NCBI GenBank assembly: GCA_009731375.1
Contig: BJOX01000166.1
Coordinates: 519,868-583,867, forward strand
From: Paulinella micropora
Lineage: Eukaryota > Cercozoa > Imbricatea > Euglyphida
Direction of reading: 5' to 3'
DNA: 64,000 nucleotides
Shown one piece after another: positions 32,215-41,382 of the stretch. A program made the translations under genes and the position numbers. Positions within the stretch are counted from its first letter, which is position 1. Each line of letters starts with the position of its first letter. The notes below the pieces were generated by a model, which was given only the letters and a program-made list of their open reading frames with translations, was not told where the DNA came from and ran no database searches.

Positions 32215-33027
32215 GACTTAGCAGATATGAGTAAGATAAAAGATAAGAAAGGAAATAAAGGATATGCTTGGATGCTTGTTTGGATTGATTGTCATTCAAG
32301 ATATTTAATAATCATTCCACTAAAAAATGAAACAGCAAAAGAAGTCTATTATGCTTTAAAATCAATCAAATATAAACCGAAATCAATTACTACCGACAGC
32401 GGGGGAGAATATAAAGGAGCGACCCGCGAATATTTTATTGAAAATGGAATTAGACATGATGTAGTTGAAGTTGGCGACCATAGAGCCTTAGCGGTTGTTG
32501 ATAGAGTCATAAGGAGTATTAGATGGCTAGACCTTTTATTTGAAACCAATCGTAATTTTGATTGGGTTAGTTATATTCAAGACTTAGTCAATGCTTATAA
32601 TCATAAAATTCATAGAGGAATTCAAGCTAAACCAGCGGAAGTATTGTTCGGGAGAGATAAAAATACCCAAGTGATAACAAGAGATAATTTAATTAACGAC
32701 TTCAATGTCGGTAATAGTGTGAGAAAAGAAAACAAAAAACTAATGTTCGCGAAAGGCGGAAAGACTTTCAGTAAAAGTATTTATAAAGTTAAAGGCCGTT
32801 CCGGATTTAAGTTAATATTAAATAATGACGAATTAGTAAGCACACGAGCTTTATTGAAGACTGATTTTATTAAGCCAATTGATGAAGAAAAAGATATGAA
32901 GGAGCAAACTGAAGAAGTTATTAAAGAGAAGAAGACTAAAGAACTGCTAAAGAGAGAAGAAATAGAACCACAAAACATAAGAACTAGCAAGAGGGAAAGA
33001 AAAGCAATGAAAAACCGAATAAGTTAG
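32179..33027 (+). pseudogene. Retroviral-type (Polinton) integrase, N-terminus missing
   Basis: The rve fold is clear: DLADM (first Asp, ~residue 13 of the open frame), WIDCHSRYL, TTDSGGEY (second Asp, ~73) and the helix AVVDRVIRSIRW where the catalytic Glu is normally found (VER). Here that residue is Asp (~108), 34 residues after the second Asp. A basic C-terminal region with a chromo-like/SH3-like stretch (KSIYKVKGRSGFK) and a Glu/Lys tail follow. The frame has no ATG before the core and the N-terminal zinc domain is absent; a direct repeat lies in its place. In Polintons this enzyme integrates the viral DNA. Catalytic ability here is doubtful. Confidence 0.75.
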
Positions 33028-33114
33028 ATGAAATAGTCATACACCTTTCGGGGTCTTGAATGTAATAAACAATGCTTAAAGACCCAGAAAGATCTATGAT
33101 TAAGTTTCCCTTGT

Positions 33115-33621
33115 TTAATCAAACACGACCCGATAAGCAGACTTAATGGTGAGCCCGTAATAATTAGAAATAGTTTCGATGTTGTCCCAGAGACGAAATA
33201 ATTTGAAACTTCCATCTGTAAAACGAACAACGAACCGCTCAGGGATTTGATCCTTTCTCATTCTAGACTTATAGCAAGTCAATTTGATGGTTGGTAATCC
33301 TTCATTTCGTTGGTTGTAAAGTCTTGCGACGCCGTTCTTTTCGTCTATCTCAAACCAGTATGTATCCTTACTCTCAACTGGTTGAATGCTATTATTGTTA
33401 GGACTGCGACTAATGATAACTCTATTCGCCCCCAACTCTGCTGGAATATTCTGTGATGTTATGAGACATATTCGCATAACACTCACAGCCTCTGCCAAAG
33501 CCTGCAACACATTTTTATACAAAAAGGAAGCAAACAACAACCTTACCTTGACTTCGGGGTCTTCTATGCGGGGCTCCTCTGGTTCCTCTGCTTCCTCCAG
33601 TGTGGTTGGGTCGTCCGCCAT
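33115..33621 (-). CDS. Unknown protein, possibly with a 45-nt intron
   Basis: 168 codons from ATG 33621. N-terminal ~25 residues acidic (EEAEEPEEPRIEDPEVK), then a compact domain with ANRVIISRSPN, YWFEIDEKNGVARLYN and ERFVVRFTDGSFKLFRLWDN. On the minus strand GTAAGG at 33546 and TTGCAG at 33502 bound a 45-nt stretch that could be an intron; it is in phase and has no stop, so the frame is open either way. I do not recognise the family. It is less AT-rich than its neighbours and may be a host or captured gene. Confidence 0.45.
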   Translation of the reverse strand: MADDPTTLEEAEEPEEPRIEDPEVKVRLLFASFLYKNVLQALAEAVSVMRICLITSQNIPAELGANRVIISRSPNNNSIQPVESKDTYWFEIDEKNGVARLYNQRNEGLPTIKLTCYKSRMRKDQIPERFVVRFTDGSFKLFRLWDNIETISNYYGLTIKSAYRVVFD

Positions 33622-33896
33622 CTATGTACACAAAAACGACGAGGGTATGGACTTCTTCTCTTGTCAACTTTGAGAATTCTGAAAAAGTCACAGAATGAAA
33701 AAAAAAAGAAACAGACAAAAACACGTGATTGAATTTCTGGATTTTCTGCTGACAATTTGAAATGCTGATAAAGAGGAAAAGCGAAAATTTTTTTTACACC
33801 GCATGCGGGAAAGGTGAGGTAAAAATACACACCGCCAAAATTCTGACCGCCGTGCTTTGGACTACTTTCAGTCTTTCTTTTTTTTTCAATCTCGCA

Positions 33897-34344
33897 ATGA
33901 GTAAGGATGGAAGTATCAATAATGATAATATTGAATATGTTGAAAGAGAAGAACACAAGATAAAGGAAAACAAAAATTAATATCTTATAAAGCAAATGAT
34001 GATATCAAATATGATAATATAATAAGTAAATTAGAACGAAATGAACAAGAAAGAATACAATTAAAAAAAGAAAGGAAAGATTGTATGAATAAGGCGAGTG
34101 CTATTGAAGAATTGCTTAATAAATGTAATGATAATGTAGAGCGAAAGAAAAAAATTAAATAAATGAAACGAGAAAAAAAGAGAGAAGAAGAACGAAAGAA
34201 GAAACAATTAACATTATTTGAACATTGGTTGAGTGCAGAAAATGAACCAATGGGACTTGATGATGAAATAAAAGCATGAAAGATGATTGATAGTGGTAAA
34301 ACTTCATCAGAAATAATTCAATCATATGAAAAATACAAGAGATA
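33897..34344 (+). pseudogene. Degraded Lys/Glu-rich viral ORFs
   Basis: Consecutive coding-like stretches: MSKDGSINNDN... (33897-33980) then a shifted frame with KLERNEQERIQLKKERKD to 34161, then MKREKKREEERKKKQ from 34162 interrupted by TGA at 34277. Charged, helical, typical AT-rich viral debris. No function can be given. Confidence 0.4.
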
Positions 34345-34620
34345 AAGAATTGAAGAAAAGTGGTTTAACCACTAACTCCTTTCGCACATAGGAGTATAAA
34401 CTAGTGTGTGTTCAATTAAAAAAATTGGGCGACAACCCTCCTTGTTTGCAAAGGAATTTCATCTACCATACTTGTTGTGTGTGGTAGGTGGTTGAGCCTG
34501 AGTTGCTTCTAAGAGGAAGACGAAAAAGGTCAGTTTAATGATACATACGTTTTTCTCGTAGTGTGCTGTAAAAGGCTATTTGTTTGTTTTGTTTCTTTGT
34601 ATTTATAATCAATAGGAGGC
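34345..34620. other. Non-coding spacer
   Basis: AT-rich, no gene. Contains short inverted words (gtggtttaaccac near 34357). Confidence 0.4.
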
Positions 34621-34762
34621 TCTGCAACAACCTGGAAGTGTCGAGAATTTGATAAAATTCGCGACACCTTCTAGGTTATCAACTACTACGTCTCTGCAAC
34701 AACCTGAAAGTGTCGAGAATTTGATAAAATTCGCGACAACTTCTAGGTTATCAACTACTACA
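34621..34762. repeat. 72-bp tandem repeat (2 units) with internal palindrome
   Basis: Units start tctgcaacaacctg at 34621 and 34693. Each contains tgtcgagaatttgataaaatt followed by cgcgaca, an imperfect inverted repeat that can form a hairpin. Confidence 0.85.
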
Positions 34763-34888
34763 GACGAATAACAAATTACAATGAGGTGTTGTTTTCCCTA
34801 GGGAGAGTGTGAGACTCAGAGAGAGGGAGAGAGGAGAAATGCAGAGATGAAATTAAAAATAGTAAGTGTTTTCGGTTACGGCATGCGC

Positions 34889-34944
<56 letters not shown>

Positions 34945-35467
34945 CCCNNNNNNNNNNNNNNNNNNNNNNNTTTTTTTTGTGTGTGTGCAGCCCTTCTGAT
35001 GGGAGTGGTACCGTACGTCTGAGCTGCTCCTTGCAGTGTGGGAAATGTATTTTTTTTCTTGGGAGTTTTGTTGGGAATTTGTCCCCACCCCAATTATACG
35101 TGACTGACCGGCCGAGGTAGCGAAGAAAATTAGGCCGAGGTAGCGAAGAAAATTAGGCCTTTGGGAATTTACCCTTGGGGAGGTTTCCAGGGGGCCTCAT
35201 TTTCTGCGCTACCTCGGCCGGTCAGCCACATATAATTGGGGACAAATTCCCACCAAAACTTTCAAGAAAAAAATACATTTCCTACGGTACCAGTCCCATC
35301 AGAAGGGCTGCACAAAAAAAAAAAAAAAAAAAAAAAAAAAANNNNNNNNNNGCCGTAACTGAAAACACTTACTATTTTCATCTCTGCATTTCTCCTTCTC
35401 TCCCTCTCTCTCACACTCTCCCTAGGGAAAACAACACCGCATTGTAATATAATTTGTTATTCGTCTA
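34758..35467. mobile_element. Fold-back element with ~340-bp inverted arms
   Basis: The left arm (from about 34758: agacgaataacaaattacaatg) returns inverted at the right end (cattgtaatataatttgttattcgtct, ending ~35467). Further in, gttttccctagggagagtgtgag, a T-run/A-run, gcccttctgatggga and ccgaggtagcg all recur in reverse. N gaps (34948-34970, 35342-35351) lie beside the homopolymers. The centre has a 25-bp tandem (ggccgaggtagcgaagaaaatta). No ORF: a MITE/fold-back type non-autonomous element. Confidence 0.75.
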
Positions 35468-35499
35468 TACCTTTTTTTCCTTGCTTCTCATGTACATGT

Positions 35500-35661
35500 C
35501 TGTCGACGCGGACCGACGTCTGCCTGTCTGTCTGTCTGCCTGTCGACGTCTGTCCGTCTGTCTGTCCGTCTGTCTGTCCGTCTGTCCGCCTGTCTGTCAG
35601 ACTCTGTCAGACTCTGTCTGTCGACATCTGTCTGTCTGTCGACGTCTGTCTGTCTCTCTCT

Positions 35662-35712
<51 letters not shown>

Positions 35713-35725
35713 TCTCTCATCTCTC

Positions 35726-35783
<58 letters not shown>

Positions 35784-35845
35784 AATGTTCCATGTGTATG
35801 TGTGTTTTGTCTGTTTTTGTGTTTTCTTGTTTCTTTGTTTGTCCC

Positions 35846-35879
<34 letters not shown>

Positions 35880-35880
35880 T
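35500..35880. repeat. (TCTG)n and (CT)n microsatellites
   Basis: TCTG/TCCG repeats with gtcgacgtctg interruptions at 35500-35655, (CT)n at 35655-35780, TCTG again at 35848-35880. Confidence 0.95.
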
Positions 35881-35923
35881 TCAGACTCTGCCTGTGTCTC
35901 TCTGTGCCTGTCTGTGTCTGTAT

Positions 35924-36105
35924 GTATGTATGTATGTTACAGTAGTTCCATTTTATGTATGTATGTATGCATGCATGTATGTATGTATGTATGTATGTAT
36001 GTATGTCATGTATGTCATGTATGTTATGTATGTATGTTATGTATGTATGTCAATATGTATGTATGTATGTATGTCTGTATGTCTGTATGTATGTATGTAT
36101 GTATG

Positions 36106-36139
<34 letters not shown>

Positions 36140-36610
36140 TGTATGCATGCATATGTATGTATGCATGTATGCATGCATGCATGCATGTATGTATGTATGT
36201 ATGTATGTATGTATGTTACATTGTATGTATGTATGTATGTATTTATGCATGCATGCATGTATGTATGTATATGTATGTATGTATGTATGTATGCATGTAT
36301 GCTGTGTGTGTGTATGTGTATGTGTGTGTGTGTATGTATGTATGTATGTATGTATGCATGATGCATGATGTATGTACGATATCGATGTACTATGTATGTA
36401 TGTATGCATGTATGTATGTATGCATGCATGTATGTATGTATATGTATGTATGTATGTATGTATGTATATGTATGTATGTATGTAAGTATGTATGTATGTA
36501 TGTATGTATGTATGTATGTATGGTGTGTATGTATGTATGTATGTATGTATGCATGTATGCATGTATGCATGTATGCATGCATGTATGTATGTATGTATGT
36601 ATATATATAC
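35924..36610. repeat. (ATGT)n array, copy 1
   Basis: About 690 bp of ATGT with landmark interruptions: ttacattgtatg at 36217, (atgc) blocks, and gcatgatgcatgatgtatgtacgat near 36356. The same landmarks occur in the arrays at 57752 (inverted) and 60317, so the three arrays are homologous and not independent slippage. Confidence 0.9.
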
Positions 36611-36670
36611 ATCATTTATGTATTCGCGACTTGTCCAACCGCAAAGTATTAAACAAGCCTTAAAAAAGTC

Positions 36671-36953
36671 AAAAACCAACATGAGACATATAGAAAACAT
36701 ACATAGAAAATAAAAAAGTGTCAAATGTTTAACATAAATTTTTCTAACTGAGCACATTAAGAGAGATTTTGACGAAAGGACACATAAACCATATTTTTAT
36801 TTCATAAAAGTATATATAAACTGCGTGTATATGGTTTATGTGTCCTTTCGTCAAAATCTCTCTTAATGTGCTCAGTTAGAAAAATTTATGTTAAACATTT
36901 GACACTTTTTTATTTTCTATGTATGTTTTCTATATGTCTCATGTTGGTTTTTT
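36671..36953. repeat. Large palindrome, left end (putative replicated telomere)
   Basis: Left arm 36671-36794 and right arm 36829-36952 are perfect inverted copies (124 bp) around a 34-nt non-palindromic centre (36795-36828). Arms contain taactgagcacattaagaga and its complement. The palindrome ends at an N gap on its inner side, so it may continue. Next to a telomere-resolvase gene, it is the natural candidate for the resolved telomere or for the replication junction. Confidence 0.85.
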
Positions 36954-36954
36954 T

Positions 36955-37155
36955 NNNNNNNNNNNNNNNNNNNNNNNNNNNNNNNNNNNNNNNNNNNNNN
37001 NNNNNNNNNNNNNNNNNNNNNNNNNNNNNNNNNNNNNNNNNNNNNNNNNNNNNNNNNNNNNNNNNNNNNNNNNNNNNNNNNNNNNNNNNNNNNNNNNNNN
37101 NNNNNNNNNNNNNNNNNNNNNNNNNNNNNNNNNNNNNNNNNNNNNNNNNNNNNNN
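36955..37155. other. Assembly gap (201 N)
   Basis: Lies between palindrome and the ggggggttggggggg run. The right copy has only 13 N at the same place (58552-58564), so true length is probably small. Confidence 0.9.
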
Positions 37156-37381
37156 GGGGGGTTGGGGGGGTAAATACACACAAAAAAGTGAAATTAGTTG
37201 TAATTTCTGTGGATCCACGAAATCCCCAGTTCCTAGGTTTTTGGGGATTTGGGGGCAAGATACGTACCTCATTGTGTTATTTTTGACTTGAGATACGTAC
37301 CTTATTGTGGGGACAATCGGCAAAAGTGCTCCCTTTTTCCAAAATTGGTGGCATCGGCTCAGCCATAACGATATTATTTTA

Positions 37382-37733
37382 GAATTGGAGTGCTTTTAAG
37401 TATTCAACATTTGGATCCGTTTCTTTCTGCTTCTGCTTGAGATATTCTTCTTTGTATTTATCTAATATTTCCTTATTAGTGTCTCTGTATTTTTTTTTGT
37501 TGCTCTTAAATTTTGTCCTTATTTAATTTGTAATATTCCCGTCGCCGTTTATTTATCTTGTCCCTGTTTGCCTCTTTGTATTTCCTTTGATGCTCTTTAA
37601 TTTTGTCCTTATTATTCTGTCTATAATCTGCTCTATATTCTTTGATTTTCTCAGCATTCTTTTCCCTATATCGTTGCTGTTTAGGATCAGGGAGGTTGAA
37701 CACCGCCTTTATCTCCTCTATGATGGTTCTCAT
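37382..37733 (-). CDS. Lys-rich repeat protein, left copy
   Basis: ATG 37733. The 75-residue frame to 37506 has a short N-terminus (IIEEIKAVFNLPDPKQQRY) and then a repeated helical unit N-x-(D/E)-K-I-(K/N)-x-(H/R/Y). After the stop at 37506 another frame continues in the same style to 37382 (KYRDTNKEILDKYKEEY), so a shift in the A9 run near 37490 probably shortened it. The right copy (58915-59142) has the same break. Such K/N/E coiled repeats are common in large and mid-size eukaryotic DNA viruses; DNA binding is a guess. Confidence 0.5.
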
Positions 37734-38211
37734 TAGTATATGTACAATGTATAGTATGCTTGATATGTAATTCAATGAGAGATGAATATAAGAGCAGGAT
37801 GAGTGAAAATATCTTCTCCTATTGGTGGCCAACCCCATGGTTGGCCGTGTCCTACTTGACCCTTACGGGGTTGGACACTTTTTCCTTATTAAATTTCAAT
37901 ATTTATTATATAATTCTCCGTATTACACATTTTTTATATTGTCCAAGGTGTCCAACCTTTTATTAAGATGGAGTAAATTTTTTTTCGTCTCTACCCGAAA
38001 GTATATATACCATAAATAAATTTCCGCCCGCGGGGGTCGGACTCGGACACCTCGGCCACTATTAATACTAAGACGATTTTGTCTCACTCGGTTGCTTGAT
38101 ACCACTCTCAGCCGTCCAAGTCGCTACAGCGACGATTTCGCGTTTCTAGCGCGGGGTGGATTTTCTATTTTTGACTTAGAAAAAATATAGACTTGTCTAT
38201 TATATTTTAAG

Positions 38212-39532
38212 ATGTGGAGCGAAGATGACAGGAAGTCTGTTAGGCAGTTGAGAGTTGCTACTACCGAAAGTAAAATTTATGAAGTGGTGTCCAACTTCTA
38301 CGATAGCGAATTAAAACCAAGTATAGCCTTTCATAATGCTATTATATCTTTATTTAGCACACCAACTAGTGATGAAGAGGTGCTTGAGGCACTAAAAGTC
38401 ATATATCCAAAATATGCTATCGTGTATCCAAATTTAAATAGTAGGCGACAAAGACTTTCTGAGGTGAGAAAAAAAGCGATAGAGCCTTACCAGAGCGAAA
38501 AAGTATATGAAATGAGCAAACTGGATAAGTATTTTAATCTAAATGAAGACGAGCAGATTGATATTGTTGAGGGGTATAAGAAAGATGTCAAAGCCAAAAA
38601 TGAACAAAAAATACAGATTGATGTCCGTGATGTAATGGCTAAAATGAATGACATGATATTAAGTAATGACCCTTATCTTAAACTACTCGCTTTGATGATA
38701 GCAATTGGGGCAAGGCCTGTAGAAATATTTGACAAAAACACGTATGAATTAATACCAGATAAACCGAGTTGGTTGCGAGTGAATAACCTAGCAAAAAAGA
38801 GAGAAGGACAAAAAAGAATTGGACTGAGAGGCCTGTTGTCCTTTTTACTCCCAGTTTGTAATAGAAAGAGTAAATTCAATACGAAACCATTTCAAAAAGA
38901 AAAACGCAGTTATTATTAACAGCGACGATGTGCTTGATAAACAAAAGAATAATGAACTAACCAAAAGAATTATCAAAATCTTCCCTTGGCTATCGGAATA
39001 CACACAGAAAAGCAGTATGTTGCGAAAACTATATGCTAGTTTGTCGTATCGTAATTTCGCCAATCCGAAATTAGAGAATTTTAACACGTGGGTTTCAAAT
39101 GTATTGGGACACGGCGATATGCTCACTTCATTTAGTTATAGTTGGGTTAATGTGGCCGACCCTGAAGAAATTAAGGCAGAAGGGATTAAAACAGAACTAG
39201 AGGAGTTGAGACGCAAAATAGATTTATGTCTGAATTTAAATAATACTAATGAAACTGAAAGCGAAAACGGAGAAGAAGAATGTAAATATCAACCATTAGG
39301 AAAAAGCGCCAGCAGAGAGGATAAGTATAAATTGCTTGAGCAGATTTACAATGATAACTCGAATATTACAAATACTAAACTACAAAAATTAAGCGGGATT
39401 GGAGCCGTTATTGTCAATACGTTTATTAAAGAGAAGAGGAGTGGAGCGACGAAGAGCGAAGCGAAAAAAGAAGAGGAAACAAAAGCGCCATTAAGAAGAA
39501 GCACGAGAAATAAAAAGAATGCTAATACTTAA
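38212..39532 (+). pseudogene. Telomere-resolvase-like tyrosine recombinase (frameshifted)
   Basis: Two frames: 38212-38919 and 38930-39532, the change lying between ~38800 and 38930 in A- and T-rich runs. Seen in order: an N-terminal helical region (~1-150); MIAIGARPVEIF (candidate catalytic Arg, near 38713); VNNLAKKREG (candidate Lys in the beta hairpin, 27-28 residues later); then in the second frame LRKLYASLSY (second Arg in an R-x-[IL]-Y-A context, near 39024) and VLGHGDMLTSFSYSW with His and Tyr nine positions apart. The R-K-R-H-Y series, the R-x-x-Y-A word, the His-to-Tyr spacing of nine and the R-to-H spacing of 29 agree with telomere resolvases (TelK/TelN/ResT type), which cut palindromic telomeres and rejoin them as closed hairpins. 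A generic phage-type integrase is the alternative. A Lys/Arg tail follows. Confidence 0.7.
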
Positions 39533-39728
39533 CAACGACTAAAGGCGGTTCTCCATATCTTGCTCTAAGATTAGACTCTCGCCTGTAGCATTTAATGGAG
39601 CAGATTGTGAAAAACTCAATACAATCTACACCATAAAAATTGACTGCTATAATTGGGGGGTGCGACTGAAATGTGCGAGACAAACCGCATATATTACAAA
39701 ATTCTTCTCCATATTTTGGCTGGGGCAT
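39522..39728 (-). CDS. Small zinc-finger-like protein
   Basis: 68 aa, ATG 39728. Two Cys pairs: CNICG near the N-terminus and CSIKC near the middle (C-x2-C ... C-x3-C), with CYRRES after. Probably one zinc-binding module. It converges on the resolvase gene and overlaps its 3' end by 11 bp. No family name; could be regulatory. Confidence 0.55.
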   Translation of the reverse strand: MPQPKYGEEFCNICGLSRTFQSHPPIIAVNFYGVDCIEFFTICSIKCYRRESNLRARYGEPPLVVVKY

Positions 39729-39841
39729 TTCTGAATAAACGAATGTCCTTATGTGTCCAACTATATCGCTCGCGGCAATTCTCGTATTATTACTGACATG
39801 TTTTATATAAAATACAAAAACCTTTTATATTATGATATAAA

Positions 39842-41066
39842 ATGAATCTTTTTGGTCAAAGCACGAATACACCATCGTCATCAACTACATCGTCATCTTC
39901 TTCTTTATCTATTGATAACATCAAAGACGCATTACCAACAACGGCCTTTGGAGAATTGCGAACGGCAACTTTGTCGCCAGTATTACAAAATGTATTTACA
40001 TATGGTATTAATACGCAATTCTTTGACAAAACAGAAACCAACGGCGGGGTGGTATCAACTGCTAATTCAATGGCGGTTTTAACTACATCGGCCTCGGGTA
40101 ATTCAAGCGCACAGATTACGACTATTGAGCGAGCCAAATATAGAAGTGGTATGGGTTTAGTTGCTAGATTCTCCGCATTGTTTCCGTCATCTACCACCGC
40201 AACCACTTTCAATTGCGATATTGGCATAGGCACACCAGCAGACAATTTATGTTTTAGACAATCAAACTCGGGAATGTCTGTTGTGAGAACGGCGGGGAGT
40301 GTTGAAAATGTGGTTAGTCAATATGCTTGGAATGTTGATAAATGTGATAATACGGGAAACTTGCCCACGATTGATTTTACCAAATTGAACGTGTTTGAAA
40401 TAGTCGTCCAATATCTGGGTAGCGGTCAAATTACATTCAAAATTGAAAACCCGCGCACTGGACGAATGGAAGTAATTCATGCGATTAAATACGCAAGCAC
40501 TGCTACTACTCCATCATTAGATCAGGCGGCGTTTGCTATTTATGCGAAGGCGTATTCATCAACCCTTCAATCCGTTGTAATGAAAACAGCGAATATGTTT
40601 TTAGCAGTTGAAGGGAATATTGATAGGACTATTGCTATAACCAATTCGTATGATTCGGTTAAAACTATAGGAGCAACTGAGAATGCTATATTTACCATTA
40701 GAAACCGCGCCACATTTAACAGCAAAACGAATAACAACATAATCTACTTTGAGAATTTGTGTATCAGCAATTCAGATACTAAAACATGTATCGCGAGAAT
40801 TATTCTTAATACCACATTAGGAGGAACACCTTCTTATTCAAATTACGATACAAACACATCATTGGCCGAAGTAGATACAGCGAGGACAACAAGAACGGGT
40901 GGAAGTGTGATATGTGTTGTCTGGTGGTTCATCTACATAGATTAATTTGTCTCAATATAATATCAAGATAGGGTCAAGTAAGACATTTACTATATCCGCA
41001 CAAAATACAAGCGGTGGAACGGCGAGCATTTACGCTTCATTAAACTGGATTGAAGATCAGATTTAA
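39842..41066 (+). pseudogene. Beta-rich virion protein starting MNLFGQS (C-terminal frameshift)
   Basis: ATG 39842 preceded by TATATTATGATATAAA. 367 residues open to 40945, Ser/Thr/Asn-rich with beta-type periodicity. After a shift near 40905-40925 another frame ends naturally at 41066 (KTFTISAQNTSGGTASIYASLNW). The low charge, Thr/Ser richness and the N-terminal word MN(L/I)FG(Q/R)S shared with the 53711 gene suggest a surface or spike structural protein. No catalytic motif. It sits among capsid genes. Confidence 0.5.
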
Positions 41067-41100
41067 ACAAAAAAAGAAGGGTTTATTTATACATAAAATA

Positions 41101-41382
41101 TTATATCATAGAATATTGTATTTGCGCATCAACTTTCTTTTCTATCTCTATTGACATTTTCTTTATATATTCAAACCCCTTATCCTTGATTAACTTTTCG
41201 GTTATACGTGCGTGATTTTTGTTCAAATATATGTAAAACTGGTCAATATTAACACCGCAGGGGATTTGTTCTTTATGTTGTCGTCGTCGCCGTGAGTGAA
41301 TATTTTTGATTAAAGTGAATAGTATATCTAAATTTTGTATGTAGGTCATTATATCTATACATTCTTTTTTTTGCTTAAGCAT
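41101..41382 (-). CDS. Small charged protein overlapping the penton gene end
   Basis: 93 aa, ATG 41382 inside the last codons of the upstream penton-like gene (overlap 8 bp), a typical tight viral arrangement. Lys/Ile-rich, with an RRRRR stretch near the middle. No recognised domain. Function unknown. Confidence 0.5.
   Translation of the reverse strand: MLKQKKECIDIMTYIQNLDILFTLIKNIHSRRRRQHKEQIPCGVNIDQFYIYLNKNHARITEKLIKDKGFEYIKKMSIEIEKKVDAQIQYSMI

Larger units (their letters stand above)
31640..34344. mobile_element. AT-rich viral remnant with Polinton-type integrase
   Basis: Composition drops to strongly AT-rich exactly where gag B ends. The interval holds a truncated minus-strand gene, a small broken gene, a Polinton-type integrase, a gene of unknown function and Lys-rich debris. 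Style and composition match the provirus at 38-60 kb, but that provirus has no rve integrase, so this may be a second virus or a rearranged part. Confidence 0.55.
36611..38169 (+). repeat. End repeat, left copy
   Basis: Matches 58224-59580 in the same orientation with only a few differences outside the gaps. Order: atcatttatgtattcgcgac, palindrome, N gap (36955-37155), G-run, Lys-rich ORF, GC-rich block ending gcgcggggtggattttctatt. The match ends at 38169, 42 bp before the resolvase ATG. Confidence 0.95.

Noticed and set aside
34621-34762. CRISPR-like array
   Set aside because: Only two directly adjacent units of 72 bp with no spacers, in a eukaryotic context.
35785-36663. Met/Tyr/Val/Cys and Thr/Tyr/Ile/His ORFs up to 292 aa
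   Set aside because: Frames through ATGT/CATA repeats; likewise at 57.7-58.2, 60.3-61.0 and 62.0-63.8 kb.
36671-36953. Ordinary MITE or foldback transposon at the viral ends
   Set aside because: Not excluded, but it occurs only inside the two viral end repeats here, has concerted arm changes and adjoins a resolvase-like gene. The real MITE-like element (34758-35467) looks different.
38010-38130. tRNA-like sequence in the end repeat (minus strand; translates as GVRVRPPRA, with A- and B-box-like words)
   Set aside because: I could not fold a cloverleaf: the T-arm word has extra bases and no 7-bp acceptor partner is at the right distance. May be a tRNA relic or an integration-site remnant, but not supported as a tRNA gene. 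The right copy at 59430-59540 behaves the same.
38212-39532. Crypton-type or plain phage integrase
   Set aside because: Kept only as an alternative: the R-x-[IL]-Y-A word and the nine-residue His-Tyr spacing favour the resolvase family.
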